64,000 bases of DNA from Flavobacteriaceae bacterium NBU2977 (GCA_019931105.1 JAIOUW010000001.1:806001-870000); one strand, 5' to 3'; shown: positions 9,659 to 19,421, counted from the stretch's first letter. Made by a program: numbers and translations. Notes: a model not told the origin generated them from the letters alone.

Positions 9659-9745
9659 TTAACCACAAGCCATTATCCAGATCAATACGGCTACATAAAT
9701 CAAATATACTGCGATATGCTTGAAATATTTTCTTCCGTTTTGCAT
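9659..9745 (-). CDS. Small membrane peptide, 28 aa
   Basis: A short frame encodes a 28-residue peptide with a basic start (MQNGRKYFKHIA), one hydrophobic helix (VYLIYVAVLIWIM) and a final ACG. It sits 25 bp upstream of the PepSY protein in the same direction, so it may be translated from the same message. The distribution of residues (positive N-terminus, single helix) is protein-like. I do not recognise the family; the small size keeps confidence moderate. Confidence 0.45.
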   Translation of the reverse strand: MQNGRKYFKHIAVYLIYVAVLIWIMACG

Positions 9746-9849
9746 CTGATCCTACGCTGATTCTATTTTTCCAAAATATCGAAGTCGATTAAAACGGCCT
9801 AAAAGAATAATACCCCTAGACCGCTTATCTAACAAACAACGCTTAAAAT

Positions 9850-10410
9850 TTATTGTTGTGCCATTTCAAGATTAATGGTCATATCGACCTCATCGCCCAA
9901 AGTCGGGGTGTCGCCCCCCACCTTGAATTCCAATCGGTTTACGGTACCGGTCAATTTCAGTCCGGCCTTTAATTTTTTGCTACGTTGGTCGGTAATAATA
10001 CCATTGAGCTTTCCTTCCAAAGTCACCGGTCTTGTAACACCGTGCATGGTCAAATCGCCCGTCAACTTAAACGTTTTCTCCCCGGTCTTTTCAAAAGAAG
10101 TAGTTTGAAAAGAAATCGAAGGGTATGTTTCTGCATCAAAAAAATCGGCACTTCGCAAATGTTCGTTCCTACGGTCATTACGGGTTTCTATGCTCGCGGT
10201 TTGTATATCGACGGTAAACTTAGGTTCGGCAAATGAGTCATCAGCTACCGCGGTAATGTCGAATTCACCAAAATGGCCCTCTACTTCTGAGATCATAAGG
10301 TGGGTAATCGCAAAACCGACCTTCGAATGGGCCTTGTCGGACTTCCATGTACTCTGAGCCGTAAGCGAAGCACAGATGACAAACGATAAAATTGAAATTG
10401 TTCTTTTCAT
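9850..10410 (-). CDS. YceI family lipocalin-like periplasmic protein
   Basis: YceI domain protein, a beta-barrel that binds isoprenoid-type lipids in the periplasm. A cleavable signal is visible (MKRTISILSFVICASLTAQS), followed by the family opening WKSDKAHSKVGFAITHLMISEVEGHFGEFD and later NEHLRSADFFDAETYPSISF, then LTMHGVTRPVTLE, all diagnostic. Length of 186 residues is standard. It lies between the PepSY membrane protein and an intradiol dioxygenase; the three minus-strand genes may form a redox/envelope group, which is inference. Confidence 0.95.
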   Translation of the reverse strand: MKRTISILSFVICASLTAQSTWKSDKAHSKVGFAITHLMISEVEGHFGEFDITAVADDSFAEPKFTVDIQTASIETRNDRRNEHLRSADFFDAETYPSISFQTTSFEKTGEKTFKLTGDLTMHGVTRPVTLEGKLNGIITDQRSKKLKAGLKLTGTVNRLEFKVGGDTPTLGDEVDMTINLEMAQQ

Positions 10411-10465
10411 AGTGTTAAAGATTTTAGTTTAAGATGATTTATTAAATTCTAGATATAGGTTGCTA

Positions 10466-11173
10466 TTAATTATCTTGGGCATCAACGACCAATGTCTTCA
10501 GAAGTGCGTAACCATCTCCAACGTTTCCCCTGATGTCGTCGGCCATGTTCTGTTCAAGACTGTTGCGAAAAATGCCATCACGCTCGTTGGGTACATAATC
10601 GGTTCCCTGATAACGTTCCGTCTTATAAACGGTATCACAAATATCTTTGGGAAAAGCGATTTGCGTCACCAGCAATGACTTCTTTGCCCCGGTCAAAACT
10701 TCTATATGAATATGTGGTGCCCTGCCCCGATAATAGCCTGGAAAGATGCTGACAAACGAAACTTGCCCATTGGCATCGGTTACCTGCCTGCCCCTTAAAA
10801 AATGTTCATGGGTCAAATCTTCACGTTGCATACCATAACCGCCATATTCAGAATAATGGCCTTGGTTATCGCAGTGCCAAATATCGACCAGGACATCGGC
10901 AAGCGGTTTACATGTGTTATGTTTGTTCAAAATGGTCAATGTCGTCAACAATGCAACCCCTTGTCGGTCGCCCACAATATTTTCCCGCACATAATCGGAC
11001 GGCGTTTTGTTCGGAAAAGGCCCTTTGGTTTCCCTTGGGGATGTTTCACAATCATCATCCGAATTGCCCGTAAGTACCCCATCATTATCAGAACTGGTGG
11101 CGGCTATGCCGGTGAGGGCAACAACCCCGCCTAGGGCAACAAAACCTTTGGTCAAAAACTCCTTTCTTTTCAC
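10466..11173 (-). CDS. Intradiol ring-cleavage dioxygenase family protein
   Basis: Belongs to the protocatechuate 3,4-dioxygenase/catechol 1,2-dioxygenase family, which uses non-haem Fe(III) held by two Tyr and two His. Landmarks: ETKGPFP near residue 48, LVDIWHCDNQGHYSEYGGYG with the first Tyr ligand region, and PGYYRGRAPHIHIEV with the second Tyr and both His. The start MKRKEFLTKGFVALGGVVALTGIAA resembles an export signal without a clear twin arginine. At 235 residues it is shorter than classical catabolic dioxygenases, and no aromatic degradation genes are nearby, so the substrate may be an exported aromatic rather than protocatechuate. The TonB receptor gene ends 22 bp upstream of its start. 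Confidence 0.87.
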   Translation of the reverse strand: MKRKEFLTKGFVALGGVVALTGIAATSSDNDGVLTGNSDDDCETSPRETKGPFPNKTPSDYVRENIVGDRQGVALLTTLTILNKHNTCKPLADVLVDIWHCDNQGHYSEYGGYGMQREDLTHEHFLRGRQVTDANGQVSFVSIFPGYYRGRAPHIHIEVLTGAKKSLLVTQIAFPKDICDTVYKTERYQGTDYVPNERDGIFRNSLEQNMADDIRGNVGDGYALLKTLVVDAQDN

Positions 11174-11195
11174 GTTTTCAAATTACGGTTTTCGG

Positions 11196-13583
11196 TCAAA
11201 ATCTTCGTCGCTGACCCGAATATTGCATGGCTTCACCTTTGCCAAAGCCATAGCTAAAACCCAATGCGATAAAGCGGCCTCGTTGCCTTCTGCTATACAC
11301 TTCGAAATCGTTTTGGGCGATCAGGTCTTCATTGATCCGTGAAGCGAACAAATCCCTAACACTGAAATTCAACACCGCCTTACCTTTCAAAATGTCCTTT
11401 CGCAACCCCAGATCCATGAAAAGAAAATCGCTACGTATACCCTGTACTGTCTTGACCTTGGATCTATAGTTTCCTGTCATTTCCAATTCGAAATCGGCAG
11501 GCAGTTTCAGCTTTGTCATCAGTTTAGAGGACCATTGATCACCATTGAAATCAAAGACCGTGTTTTCAAAACTTCCTTTTCTGTCGAATTGACTGTAATT
11601 AAAATCCCCGTTGAGCGTCATCCAGTTGAACGGACTAAATTTTGCATTGAATTCGATGCCCGTCGTATTGTTCTCCCCAATATTTTCAGGTCGCACCGTA
11701 TTTACGTTATTTTCAAAAACCGATACCCGTTCGATGACATCGGTCGTATAGCGATGGAAGATTCCGAAATTCAACGAAGCTTTTCCTAGAATATAGATAC
11801 TTGTAATCTCATAAGAATCGGTGAATTCGGGTTGAAGGTCAGGATTTCCCTGTCGGATACTGAAGTTGTTACGGATATTGAAAAAAGGATTCAAATCCCA
11901 CAATCTAGGTCTGTAGACACGCTTCGAATAACCTGCCTGCACCGAAATCTTATCGGTGAACTTATACGATGAATGTACACTTGGAAAAAGGTTCGTATAA
12001 TTCTGTTCATTGACCTCATTGGTATTGGCAAGCAAGGTGTTCAAACTGGTCTGTTCTAGGCGCAAGCCCGTCTTGACCCCCCATTTTTTTCCTTCGTACG
12101 ATCCTGTACCATATAGGCCAAGCACATCTTGGTCAAATTCAAAAATATTGGTCAAGCCCGGATCTATAATAAAATTGAAGCCGTTAAAATCGCTCACCTC
12201 ATAGTCGTTGGCCACATCGTTTAGTACATATTGGACGCCTGATTCCAACTTCCATTTTTCTGAAAAAGGCCTGGTATAATCCAACTTAAAAGTGAATACG
12301 GATTCCTTGAAATCAGTTCTTGTCCGTTGTTCTTCATCTTCGGCGTCACCACTGATGGCCGTATTGACAAACTCGGAAGACTGATCTTTTGCGAAAAAGT
12401 TGCCCAATGAGCTAAACACAAGGGTATGATCCTCGTTTCCGTCAAAATCCTTTTTATACTGCAGTTCAAATTGAAGTTTCGGGTTCTTGGCCTCGGTCAC
12501 TTCGGTGCGCTGCCATTCCGAGGTTGTTTGATCGGTGGCATCAAGCGCCGCAAAATCGGTAGTGGAAGGCTGATCTTCAATTTCGAGCGCATAATTGCCC
12601 GAGAGCGTCAATACGTTATCGTCATTGATATAATAATCCGTACCGAGCACAAAATTGTAGTAGGTCTCGTTTCTATATTCTGTTCCGTTTGACAAGATGG
12701 TGGTATTGTTCACCAAATCAACATTTCGGTTTTCACGATCATCGGGCAACTCGCGCAAGCCAAAACCCAACTGACTGAACAAATTGAACTTTTCGCTTCG
12801 GCGGTTCAGGCTCACCCCGATGCTATGCGCATCAGGCGCACCCGTATTGACCGAAACAGAACCGTTGAACCCTTTGCGCTGATCCTTCTTGATTACGATA
12901 TTGATGATTCCCGACGTACCTTCGGCATCATATTTCGCCGAGGGATTGGTTATTACCTCGACCCTATCGATCATGTCGGCGGTAATCGTACCCAAGGTAT
13001 TACCTTCCTCGCTTGCGATTACAGAAGGCTTTCCATTGATCAGAATCTGAACGCCCTGACTGCCCCTAAGACTTATCTGCCCTTCGATATTCACATTGAC
13101 CGATGGTACATTGTTCAATACCTCCAGTGCGCTCGCGCCCGTACTGCTCAAATCTTTGCCAACGTTAAAAACACGTTTATCAAGTTTGAATTCGGTACGC
13201 GATATTTCCCCTTCCACAACCACTTCCTGCAACTGTTGGGCATCTTCCGACAACGCAACAGTACCCAGGTCAATGGATTTGTTCTGAGCGGGTGGCTGCG
13301 CAAATGTTTTGCTTTGAAAGCCCAAAAAACTTATTTCGATATAGAAATCGGTGGCATCGGTCTCCAAAGTAAAACTACCATCTTCTAATGTTGTCGTACC
13401 TTCTATCGGTTTTTTGGTTTCATTATCGGCAACGAGAACGGTCGCAAAACCTATGGGTTGACCACTGGTTTCCTCGATTACCTTTCCGACAATGGCAGTA
13501 GTCTGCGACTGCGCCATAATCTTATCAACCTTCAAAAATAGAAGTCCGAATAGGGTCAGGCTAAAAAGAAACTGTTTGCGCAT
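11196..13583 (-). CDS. TonB-dependent outer membrane receptor
   Basis: A 795-residue outer membrane beta-barrel receptor. The N-terminal signal (MRKQFLFSLTLFGLLFLKVDKIMA) is followed by a CarboxypepD_reg-like domain (IVGKVIEETSGQPIGFATV, residues about 28-115), a plug domain with LKVLNNVPSVNV-type and SLRGSQGVQILINGKP segments (about 125-235), and a long OMP_b-brl_3-type barrel ending in FIALGFSYGFGKGE. No SusD partner is next to it, so it is more likely an iron-chelate, peptide or small-molecule receptor than a SusC glycan importer. It is divergent from the LytS/LytTR two-component genes, which may control it. Confidence 0.92.
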   Translation of the reverse strand: MRKQFLFSLTLFGLLFLKVDKIMAQSQTTAIVGKVIEETSGQPIGFATVLVADNETKKPIEGTTTLEDGSFTLETDATDFYIEISFLGFQSKTFAQPPAQNKSIDLGTVALSEDAQQLQEVVVEGEISRTEFKLDKRVFNVGKDLSSTGASALEVLNNVPSVNVNIEGQISLRGSQGVQILINGKPSVIASEEGNTLGTITADMIDRVEVITNPSAKYDAEGTSGIINIVIKKDQRKGFNGSVSVNTGAPDAHSIGVSLNRRSEKFNLFSQLGFGLRELPDDRENRNVDLVNNTTILSNGTEYRNETYYNFVLGTDYYINDDNVLTLSGNYALEIEDQPSTTDFAALDATDQTTSEWQRTEVTEAKNPKLQFELQYKKDFDGNEDHTLVFSSLGNFFAKDQSSEFVNTAISGDAEDEEQRTRTDFKESVFTFKLDYTRPFSEKWKLESGVQYVLNDVANDYEVSDFNGFNFIIDPGLTNIFEFDQDVLGLYGTGSYEGKKWGVKTGLRLEQTSLNTLLANTNEVNEQNYTNLFPSVHSSYKFTDKISVQAGYSKRVYRPRLWDLNPFFNIRNNFSIRQGNPDLQPEFTDSYEITSIYILGKASLNFGIFHRYTTDVIERVSVFENNVNTVRPENIGENNTTGIEFNAKFSPFNWMTLNGDFNYSQFDRKGSFENTVFDFNGDQWSSKLMTKLKLPADFELEMTGNYRSKVKTVQGIRSDFLFMDLGLRKDILKGKAVLNFSVRDLFASRINEDLIAQNDFEVYSRRQRGRFIALGFSYGFGKGEAMQYSGQRRRF

Positions 13584-13760
13584 GATCTTACCACTTTAGA
13601 TTAGATATTTCAAAACTCGCACTTTTATTCGACCTTGAGATTCAATTTTCCGTGAACGACCTAGGTTGACGTGCGAACGACGCGCCTATTATCGATATGC
13701 CGTTGACCCTTCTAAATCTGTCGATTACGGTTTTTAAAAAGGGGGACTAACATAAAAACG

Positions 13761-13768
13761 TAATTTTG
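13761..13768 (+). promoter_or_regulatory. -7 promoter box TAATTTTG
   Basis: Matches the Bacteroidota -7 consensus TAnnTTTG and lies only 4 bp before the ATG of the sensor kinase gene, so the message would start at or next to the start codon (leaderless). No good TTTG -33 element is seen at the usual spacing. Confidence 0.45.
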
Positions 13769-13772
13769 AAAG

Positions 13773-14801
13773 ATGACGGCAAAAAAACACTTTTTAAATA
13801 ATACCGGCCAAGAGGTGCTTTTTCAGGTGCTGTTGCATATCGTACTCTTTCTTTTCTTCTCGTTTGACAAAGATGAACCACAGATACAGCAGTTCGAAAT
13901 CGTTGTCTTTATGAATTACGCGATCGGAGCCTTTATTATCAACTATGTTTTGCTTCCTACGTTCTTTTACAAAAAAAAGTATCTACGATTCTTTTTTTCG
14001 GTTGCCTTCATCATCGCGGTGATCATCTTGGTCGAAGAGTTTGTTCTTGAGCAAATCTATTTTCCGGATACAAAGGGAAGATATTTTCCCGGAGTCTTTT
14101 ACTGTCTGCTCGATGTGATGCCGGTAATTACCATTTTGGCCGGTTTTAAATTCGCATGGGATGCCTCGAACAAACAAAGAGAAGTCGATGAGTTGCGCTC
14201 TTCAATGCAGGAAAGCGAACTACAATTCTTGAAATCGCAGATCAATCCGCATTTCTTGTTCAACAACCTCAACAACCTTTATTCATACGCCATCGAGCAA
14301 TCGCCGAAAACACCTTCGATTATTTTGGAACTATCATCGGTTCTTAGATATGTGCTATACGACTGTAAGGAGAAATTCGTGGCGCTTCAAAAGGAAATCG
14401 AACATCTCAAAAACTTTACCCAATTGAACGAGCTTCAAATTGAGGAACGTGGAAAGGTCACTTTTAAAACCCAAAACATCAAACCCGAATTTCGTATCGC
14501 ACCTTTGATCTTGACCGTATTTATCGAAAATGCCTTTAAGCATAGTACGGCCAGCCAATCAAAGGATATAAGGATCGATATCGATATTAAGGTCACCGAT
14601 AACGGAATGTTGGAATTCAAGTGTGAAAATTCATTTCAACCACACGGAAACACCCAAAATCTTTCAAAGGGAATCGGCCTACAGAACGTAAAAAAACGTT
14701 TGCAGATCTTGTACCCCAGTGCCCATGAACTCAGTATAAATGAGAACGATGGACTTTACAGCGTAATTTTAAAAATGCAATTAAAGACCCAAGGCAAATG
14801 A
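13773..14801 (+). CDS. LytS-type sensor histidine kinase
   Basis: Membrane histidine kinase of the LytS/YehU type. Four hydrophobic segments fill residues 12-130, a short coiled stretch follows, and the His_kinase domain starts at QFLKSQINPHFLFNNLNNLYSYA, where His160 is the phosphorylated residue. The ATPase part shows LILTVFIENAFKHS (N box) and GIGLQNVKKRLQILYP (G box). At 342 residues it is a typical Bacteroidota member. Its stop codon overlaps the start of the response regulator (ATGA at 14798-14801), so they are translated together. The neighbouring divergent TonB receptor is a plausible target. Confidence 0.93.
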   Translation: MTAKKHFLNNTGQEVLFQVLLHIVLFLFFSFDKDEPQIQQFEIVVFMNYAIGAFIINYVLLPTFFYKKKYLRFFFSVAFIIAVIILVEEFVLEQIYFPDTKGRYFPGVFYCLLDVMPVITILAGFKFAWDASNKQREVDELRSSMQESELQFLKSQINPHFLFNNLNNLYSYAIEQSPKTPSIILELSSVLRYVLYDCKEKFVALQKEIEHLKNFTQLNELQIEERGKVTFKTQNIKPEFRIAPLILTVFIENAFKHSTASQSKDIRIDIDIKVTDNGMLEFKCENSFQPHGNTQNLSKGIGLQNVKKRLQILYPSAHELSINENDGLYSVILKMQLKTQGK

Positions 14802-15505
14802 TACGCTGTATTATTATCGAAGATCAACCACCGGCACAGCGGGTATTGAAAAGGTTTATTTCCGAAATCGGAAATATTGATTTAAAAGGTACTTTTTCAG
14901 ATGCCTTGCGGGCCATGGATTTTTTAAAGACCGAGCCTATAGACCTAATTTTTCTGGATATACATTTGCCCAAAATCTCAGGTATCGATTTTTTAAAAAC
15001 CCTGAAGCACAAACCGAATATCATTTTGACCACCGCTTTTTCGGACTATGCGTTGGAAAGCTATGATTATGACGTGGTCGATTATCTATTAAAACCTTTT
15101 TCCTTTGAACGTTTTGTACAAGCGATTTCAAAGATACCCCAACCGACAAGGCAAGCGACGAGACATGAGGGCGAAATAAAAACCCGGCCCACTCCCGATG
15201 TGCTTTTCATTAAATCGGGCTATGAACTTATCAAAATTGAGATTTCCAATATCAACTATATCCGATCGGATTCCGACTATACTGAAATCGTGACCGACGA
15301 GCGAAAATACCTGTCTCAAGAACCCCTGCGCCATTGGACGGAATATCTCGATGACAATCAATTTGTACGGATACATAAATCGTATATTGTAAACACCACA
15401 AAAATTGAAAAGATAGTCGGCAACCAAATCCGTTTGGATAAAAAAACCACCTTGCCGATCGGTAGGGCGTTCAAGGAAGGTTTTATGAAACATGTTATAA
15501 AATAA
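14798..15505 (+). CDS. LytTR response regulator
   Basis: Two-domain response regulator: receiver at residues 1-120 with acidic pair Glu8/Asp9, phospho-acceptor Asp54 in DLIFLDIHLPKISG, and the conserved Lys in DYLLKPFSFERF; then a LytTR DNA-binding domain at about 135-235 (LFIKSGYELIKIEISNINYIRSD and FVRIHKSYIVN). It pairs with the upstream LytS-type kinase by a 4-bp overlap. LytTR proteins bind direct repeats upstream of targets; no repeat pair was confirmed here. The dienelactone hydrolase gene follows 12 bp later and may be in the same transcript. Confidence 0.94.
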   Translation: MIRCIIIEDQPPAQRVLKRFISEIGNIDLKGTFSDALRAMDFLKTEPIDLIFLDIHLPKISGIDFLKTLKHKPNIILTTAFSDYALESYDYDVVDYLLKPFSFERFVQAISKIPQPTRQATRHEGEIKTRPTPDVLFIKSGYELIKIEISNINYIRSDSDYTEIVTDERKYLSQEPLRHWTEYLDDNQFVRIHKSYIVNTTKIEKIVGNQIRLDKKTTLPIGRAFKEGFMKHVIK

Positions 15506-15517
15506 AAAACGTACAAT

Positions 15518-16402
15518 ATGAAAAAGCTGAAAAAAGAAGACATCAAACAAGAGGTATTCGACCTCTATGACGACTATGCCCACGATAGAATACCCAGAAG
15601 GCTATTTCTTGACAAGTTATCTGCCTATGCCGTTGGCGGGATTACCGTAGGTTCGCTATTAAGTTTCATCTCGCCCGATTATGTCAAGAAAATTCAGGTT
15701 CGACAAGATGATCCAAAATTAGTATCAGAATTTATTTCTTATGATTCACCCAAAGGCGGGGGCTCTATCAAAGGGTTGTTGTCAAAACCTTCCGATTCCA
15801 AGGGAAAGCTTCCGGGTATTGTTGTGGTTCACGAAAACCGTGGGTTGAATCCACATATCGAAGATGTTGGTCGCCGTGCCGGTCTTGCCGGGTTTATTTC
15901 ATTGGCCCCCGATGCATTGACTCCGTTAGGCGGGTATCCAGGAACAGATGACGAAGGGCGCGAACTACAGCGCAAACGCGACCGTAACGAGATGCTACAA
16001 GACTTTATCGCTGCCTTCGAATATCTAAGAAACCATCCTGATTGTACTGGAAAAGTCGGTGTTGTCGGGTTTTGCTTCGGGGGATGGATCTCGAATATGA
16101 TGGCCGTCGAAGTGCCCGCTTTAGGGGCTGCCGTTCCTTTTTATGGTGGCCAGCCCAAAGAGGATATCGAAAAAATCAATGCCCCTTTATTGCTGCATTT
16201 CGGTGAATTGGACAAGCGCGTCAATGAAGGTTGGCCCGCTTATGAAGCTGCTTTAAAAAAACATGGCAAGGAGTATACGGCCTATATGTACGAAAATGCG
16301 AACCATGGTTTTCACAACGATACCACACCGCGATATGACCGCGAGGCCGCCGAATTGGCCTGGAAAAGGACGATCGACTTTTTTAAGGAGAAACTTGCTT
16401 AA
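15518..16402 (+). CDS. Dienelactone hydrolase family protein, Tat-type signal
   Basis: Alpha/beta hydrolase of the dienelactone hydrolase family. The nucleophile is Cys186 in [13 protein letters not shown]; the acid lies in [11 protein letters not shown] and the His in [15 protein letters not shown]. The first 60 residues are unusual for the family: a charged stretch, then [26 protein letters not shown], which fits a twin-arginine export signal (RRLFL plus a hydrophobic run). So this member is probably exported, unlike the classical cytosolic enzyme. It starts 12 bp after the response regulator gene. Substrate unknown; lactones or esters of sugars are a reasonable guess given the neighbours. 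Confidence 0.88.
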   Translation: MKKLKKEDIKQEVFDLYDDYAHDRIPRRLFLDKLSAYAVGGITVGSLLSFISPDYVKKIQVRQDDPKLVSEFISYDSPKGGGSIKGLLSKPSDSKGKLPGIVVVHENRGLNPHIEDVGRRAGLAGFISLAPDALTPLGGYPGTDDEGRELQRKRDRNEMLQDFIAAFEYLRNHPDCTGKVGVVGFCFGGWISNMMAVEVPALGAAVPFYGGQPKEDIEKINAPLLLHFGELDKRVNEGWPAYEAALKKHGKEYTAYMYENANHGFHNDTTPRYDREAAELAWKRTIDFFKEKLA

Positions 16403-16445
16403 CAATATTGTATTCAACGGAAACCACTTGTAACCCATCAAGACT

Positions 16446-18767
16446 ATGAAACTTCGAATGAAGCATCTTTTTTGGGTCATTGCCCCTTGCCTTCTGATTT
16501 TTGGGGCATTCGCGCTTCAGCAAGGTCCTGCGTCACAAAACGAAAATGGCGAGAAAAACGATTCTTTGCCTAGCCGCCGACAGCTACGCCGAAACTTTTT
16601 TCAAAAGCGGGAGGTTTTGGTCGTTTATGGGGCGAAAGAAAAACTACTTACGGACAAGTATCGGATTCTCCTGGATTCTTTGTCTCAAGCCCCGGAAGAA
16701 GATTCAAGAAGAAATATTACTATCAAGTTCAAGGAAGCATCTCTTGTAAGCGATTCCGATATTCAGACCAATATTCTCTTCTTGGTCGGTACTGCGGAGG
16801 GCAATCAGGTCTTGAAACGACTGGTAAGGAAAACCCCATTTGAAATCGGACCGAATAGTATTCGTTTCAATGGAAAGGACTATATTTTCGATGATGCGAT
16901 ACTCTCCGTTGGTTTTTATCCCAATGCCGAAAATGACACGTTGCCCATCACCTTTCTGACGGGAAACAATGAAACCAAAATCCATGCTTCTTTTGAAAAC
17001 AAGGTCAATCAGGGTAATCGTTATTTTTTTCGGCAAAACATGGATTATGAACTCTACGACAACAAGACAAGAACCGTTTTAGGCGATTTTGATGAGCAAT
17101 GGCAATTGGATACCTCTATTTTTTTTGACTTTTCATCGGGAAATGATCTGGCACATAGTTCAAAACATTACGATTTTGTCACACATCAAAATGCAATCGA
17201 TAGCGACACCATTTCAGAACTTGCCGACGAAATCGAAAAAACCACAAGTTCTATATTGGATTTCCTTGGCAAGTCTGATGAAAATCCGAAATACACCTAT
17301 CATATTTATAAAAGTGCCGAAGAAAAAGGCTTGATGACGGGCAATACGGCCCAGGCCCATTTTGAAAGCTCCGACAATTCGGTCCATACGGTCATCAACG
17401 AAATTTATCAGGATAATTTCATCGAAAAGGAAAATGCACTTTTGATCAATCAATTTCTTGACGCCCCAAAATTATCAGCTTTTGAACATGGGCTACCGGT
17501 TTACTTTACGAATCGATGGCAACGAAAAGGTTATCATCACTGGTCGGCACAATTGTTCGCTTCGGGCAATGCGCTCACTTTATCGGAGCTTTTCGACAAT
17601 GAAATCATATCAATCGAATCTCCTTTGATCGTCGATTGTATGTCGGCATCCTTAGTCGATTTTCTATTGAAAACCTGGGGCAGGCAAACATTCCTAAAAA
17701 GGTATACGAACTGGCTACCTTCCCAGCAAGAAATTCAACACCTTGAACCCTTATGGCAAGATTATCTGTCGGAAAAGGCAAGTATTGCTGCTTTAAGGGA
17801 TAAAAAGAAAACCGAACTCCCCTACCTAAAGGGTTTCAACTTTGCCCACGAAGGATATAGCATTTATAACGGGTACGGTTCTAAAAAGGGAACCGAAGCC
17901 ATCGAAAAGCAGCATGAAATGGGTAGCAACGCCATTGCTATCGTACCATATAGCTATATACGCGACAAAAATAAACCGGCCCCTTTTCATTTTAGTAGCA
18001 GCGCAGGTTCAGAAAATGACGAAAGTGTGGTCCATTCGGCCTATCAAGCGAAGCAATTGGGCATGTACAGTCTCTTAAAACCCCAAATCTTCGTCGGGGG
18101 CAGTTGGCCGGGCGATATAGAGATGTCGACCGCGAACGATTGGAAAAAATTCTTCGACTATTATTATCGGTGGATCAGGCATTATGCCTTCTTGGCCGAA
18201 ATACATAAAATGGATGCACTATGTCTCGGGGTCGAATTTACAAAGGCAACCCTTGGCCAGGGCGAAGCATGGCGAAAGATGATACAAAAGACCAGGGGAC
18301 TATTTCATGGCAAAATCACCTATGCGGCGAATTGGGGGCAAGAGTTCGAAAATATCGATTTTTGGAACGAACTTGATTTTATCGGATTGAACTGCTACTA
18401 TCCCCTAAGCAAAAAAGACGATCCTACCGATGCTGAAATGAGGGCCAAGTTCGATACGATCAAAACAAAGATCAAGACCGTTTACGATAGGTTCAACAAA
18501 CCGATTGTCTTCACCGAAATCGGGTTTAGAAGTATTAATATGCCCTGGAAAAATCCACATGCCGAAGGTGATGACAGTTTTAACGAAACCCATCAACAAC
18601 GCTGTTATGAAATCGTGTTCGAAGGCATTAAAAATGAGCCATGGTGCCAAGGTATTCTATGGTGGAAATTTCCCAGTTATCTCGAATACCGCGGTCGTGA
18701 AAACAGTGCCTTCACACCGAACAACAAGAAGGCCGAAATGACCGTACGCAAATGGTTCACGAAATGA
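16446..18767 (+). CDS. GH113-like glycoside hydrolase, exported
   Basis: A 773-residue exported protein. It opens with a signal (KHLFWVIAPCLLIFGAFAL), then about 430 residues without a motif I can name, perhaps a peptidase-MA-like or accessory domain. The last 310 residues form a TIM barrel of the GH113 type (beta-mannanase family): GFNFAHEGYSIYNGYGS, NAIAIVPYSYI, then LCLGVEFTKA with candidate acid/base Glu597, and IVFTEIGFRS with candidate nucleophile Glu691, ending in GILWWKFPSY. Both Glu sit at the ends of strands as expected. Assignment to the family is by motif memory; substrate is not certain. The gene stands 43 bp after the hydrolase gene in the same direction. Confidence 0.75.
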   Translation: MKLRMKHLFWVIAPCLLIFGAFALQQGPASQNENGEKNDSLPSRRQLRRNFFQKREVLVVYGAKEKLLTDKYRILLDSLSQAPEEDSRRNITIKFKEASLVSDSDIQTNILFLVGTAEGNQVLKRLVRKTPFEIGPNSIRFNGKDYIFDDAILSVGFYPNAENDTLPITFLTGNNETKIHASFENKVNQGNRYFFRQNMDYELYDNKTRTVLGDFDEQWQLDTSIFFDFSSGNDLAHSSKHYDFVTHQNAIDSDTISELADEIEKTTSSILDFLGKSDENPKYTYHIYKSAEEKGLMTGNTAQAHFESSDNSVHTVINEIYQDNFIEKENALLINQFLDAPKLSAFEHGLPVYFTNRWQRKGYHHWSAQLFASGNALTLSELFDNEIISIESPLIVDCMSASLVDFLLKTWGRQTFLKRYTNWLPSQQEIQHLEPLWQDYLSEKASIAALRDKKKTELPYLKGFNFAHEGYSIYNGYGSKKGTEAIEKQHEMGSNAIAIVPYSYIRDKNKPAPFHFSSSAGSENDESVVHSAYQAKQLGMYSLLKPQIFVGGSWPGDIEMSTANDWKKFFDYYYRWIRHYAFLAEIHKMDALCLGVEFTKATLGQGEAWRKMIQKTRGLFHGKITYAANWGQEFENIDFWNELDFIGLNCYYPLSKKDDPTDAEMRAKFDTIKTKIKTVYDRFNKPIVFTEIGFRSINMPWKNPHAEGDDSFNETHQQRCYEIVFEGIKNEPWCQGILWWKFPSYLEYRGRENSAFTPNNKKAEMTVRKWFTK

Positions 18768-18797
18768 AACAAGTACCTCCTTTAAAAACTTAGCGCA

Positions 18798-19313
18798 TCA
18801 TCCCTTTGGGGGAGGTGGGCCATTCCTTTTAGGAAAGGCCAGACTATCGGCCGGGTAGGTCCGTTTCAAATAATCCATTTGGGTTTTGGCCCAATCGATA
18901 ATCATCGCGCGCTGTTCGTCGGATAGATTTGCCTCTGCGTGAAGGCCAAAGTTGGTATACGAGGGCAAGGGCATTTCACCTTCCTCGACCATTTCAACGA
19001 TTTCTTCGAACTTGTGGTTTTGAACGAACAACGGACGCTTGGTGAATTCTGAAAAATTCAAATCTTTTTTACCGTGTTCTATATGGTCGTTGAGCCACCA
19101 AGCTATAGGCTGCACGTTAGAATACCAAGGATATATCGTTTTATTCGAATGGCAGTCGTTGCAGGAAACTTGAAGCAAATGGTTCACTTCGGCCGGTACT
19201 TCGTATTTGGTCGAAATGTCATAGGTAAGGTCGTTCGATTCGTTTTTTTCAGGTCTGAAAAACTGAATGATTACGAACAGAATTACAAGTGCAAGTAAAA
19301 TCTTTTTTAGCAT
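18798..19313 (-). CDS. Haem-binding domain protein (cytochrome c type)
   Basis: Small exported protein with an N-terminal membrane anchor (KKILLALVILFVIIQFF) and the Haem_bd domain: VNHLLQVSCNDCHSNKTIYPWYSNVQPIAWWLNDHI with a CxxCH haem site, then the family's conserved tail with FSEF, PLPSYT and DEQRAMIIDWAKTQ. The ATG at 19313 was taken; the upstream TTG at 19319 adds two residues only. The C-terminus is proline-rich (GPPPPKG). The protein likely carries electrons in the periplasm, perhaps for the sugar-oxidising enzymes of this region. It converges with the GH113-like gene, leaving 30 bp. Confidence 0.88.
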   Translation of the reverse strand: MLKKILLALVILFVIIQFFRPEKNESNDLTYDISTKYEVPAEVNHLLQVSCNDCHSNKTIYPWYSNVQPIAWWLNDHIEHGKKDLNFSEFTKRPLFVQNHKFEEIVEMVEEGEMPLPSYTNFGLHAEANLSDEQRAMIIDWAKTQMDYLKRTYPADSLAFPKRNGPPPPKG

Positions 19314-19421
19314 AACCAAGGTTCAAATTAAGTTATTATTTATCGGATTTAGAATTTCAAGTTTGCCATAAACTCTGCTCGGTTTAAAGAAGTTCCATCA
19401 ACTTGATATTCATGTATAATT

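Noticed and set aside
11007-11342. 111-codon plus-strand frame across the dioxygenase/TonB receptor junction
   Set aside because: Antisense to two well-supported genes and without domain or start support.
12825-13388. 187-codon plus-strand frame inside the TonB receptor gene
   Set aside because: Antisense shadow of a well-supported receptor; composition is rich in Arg/Ile/Asp as expected from reverse reading.
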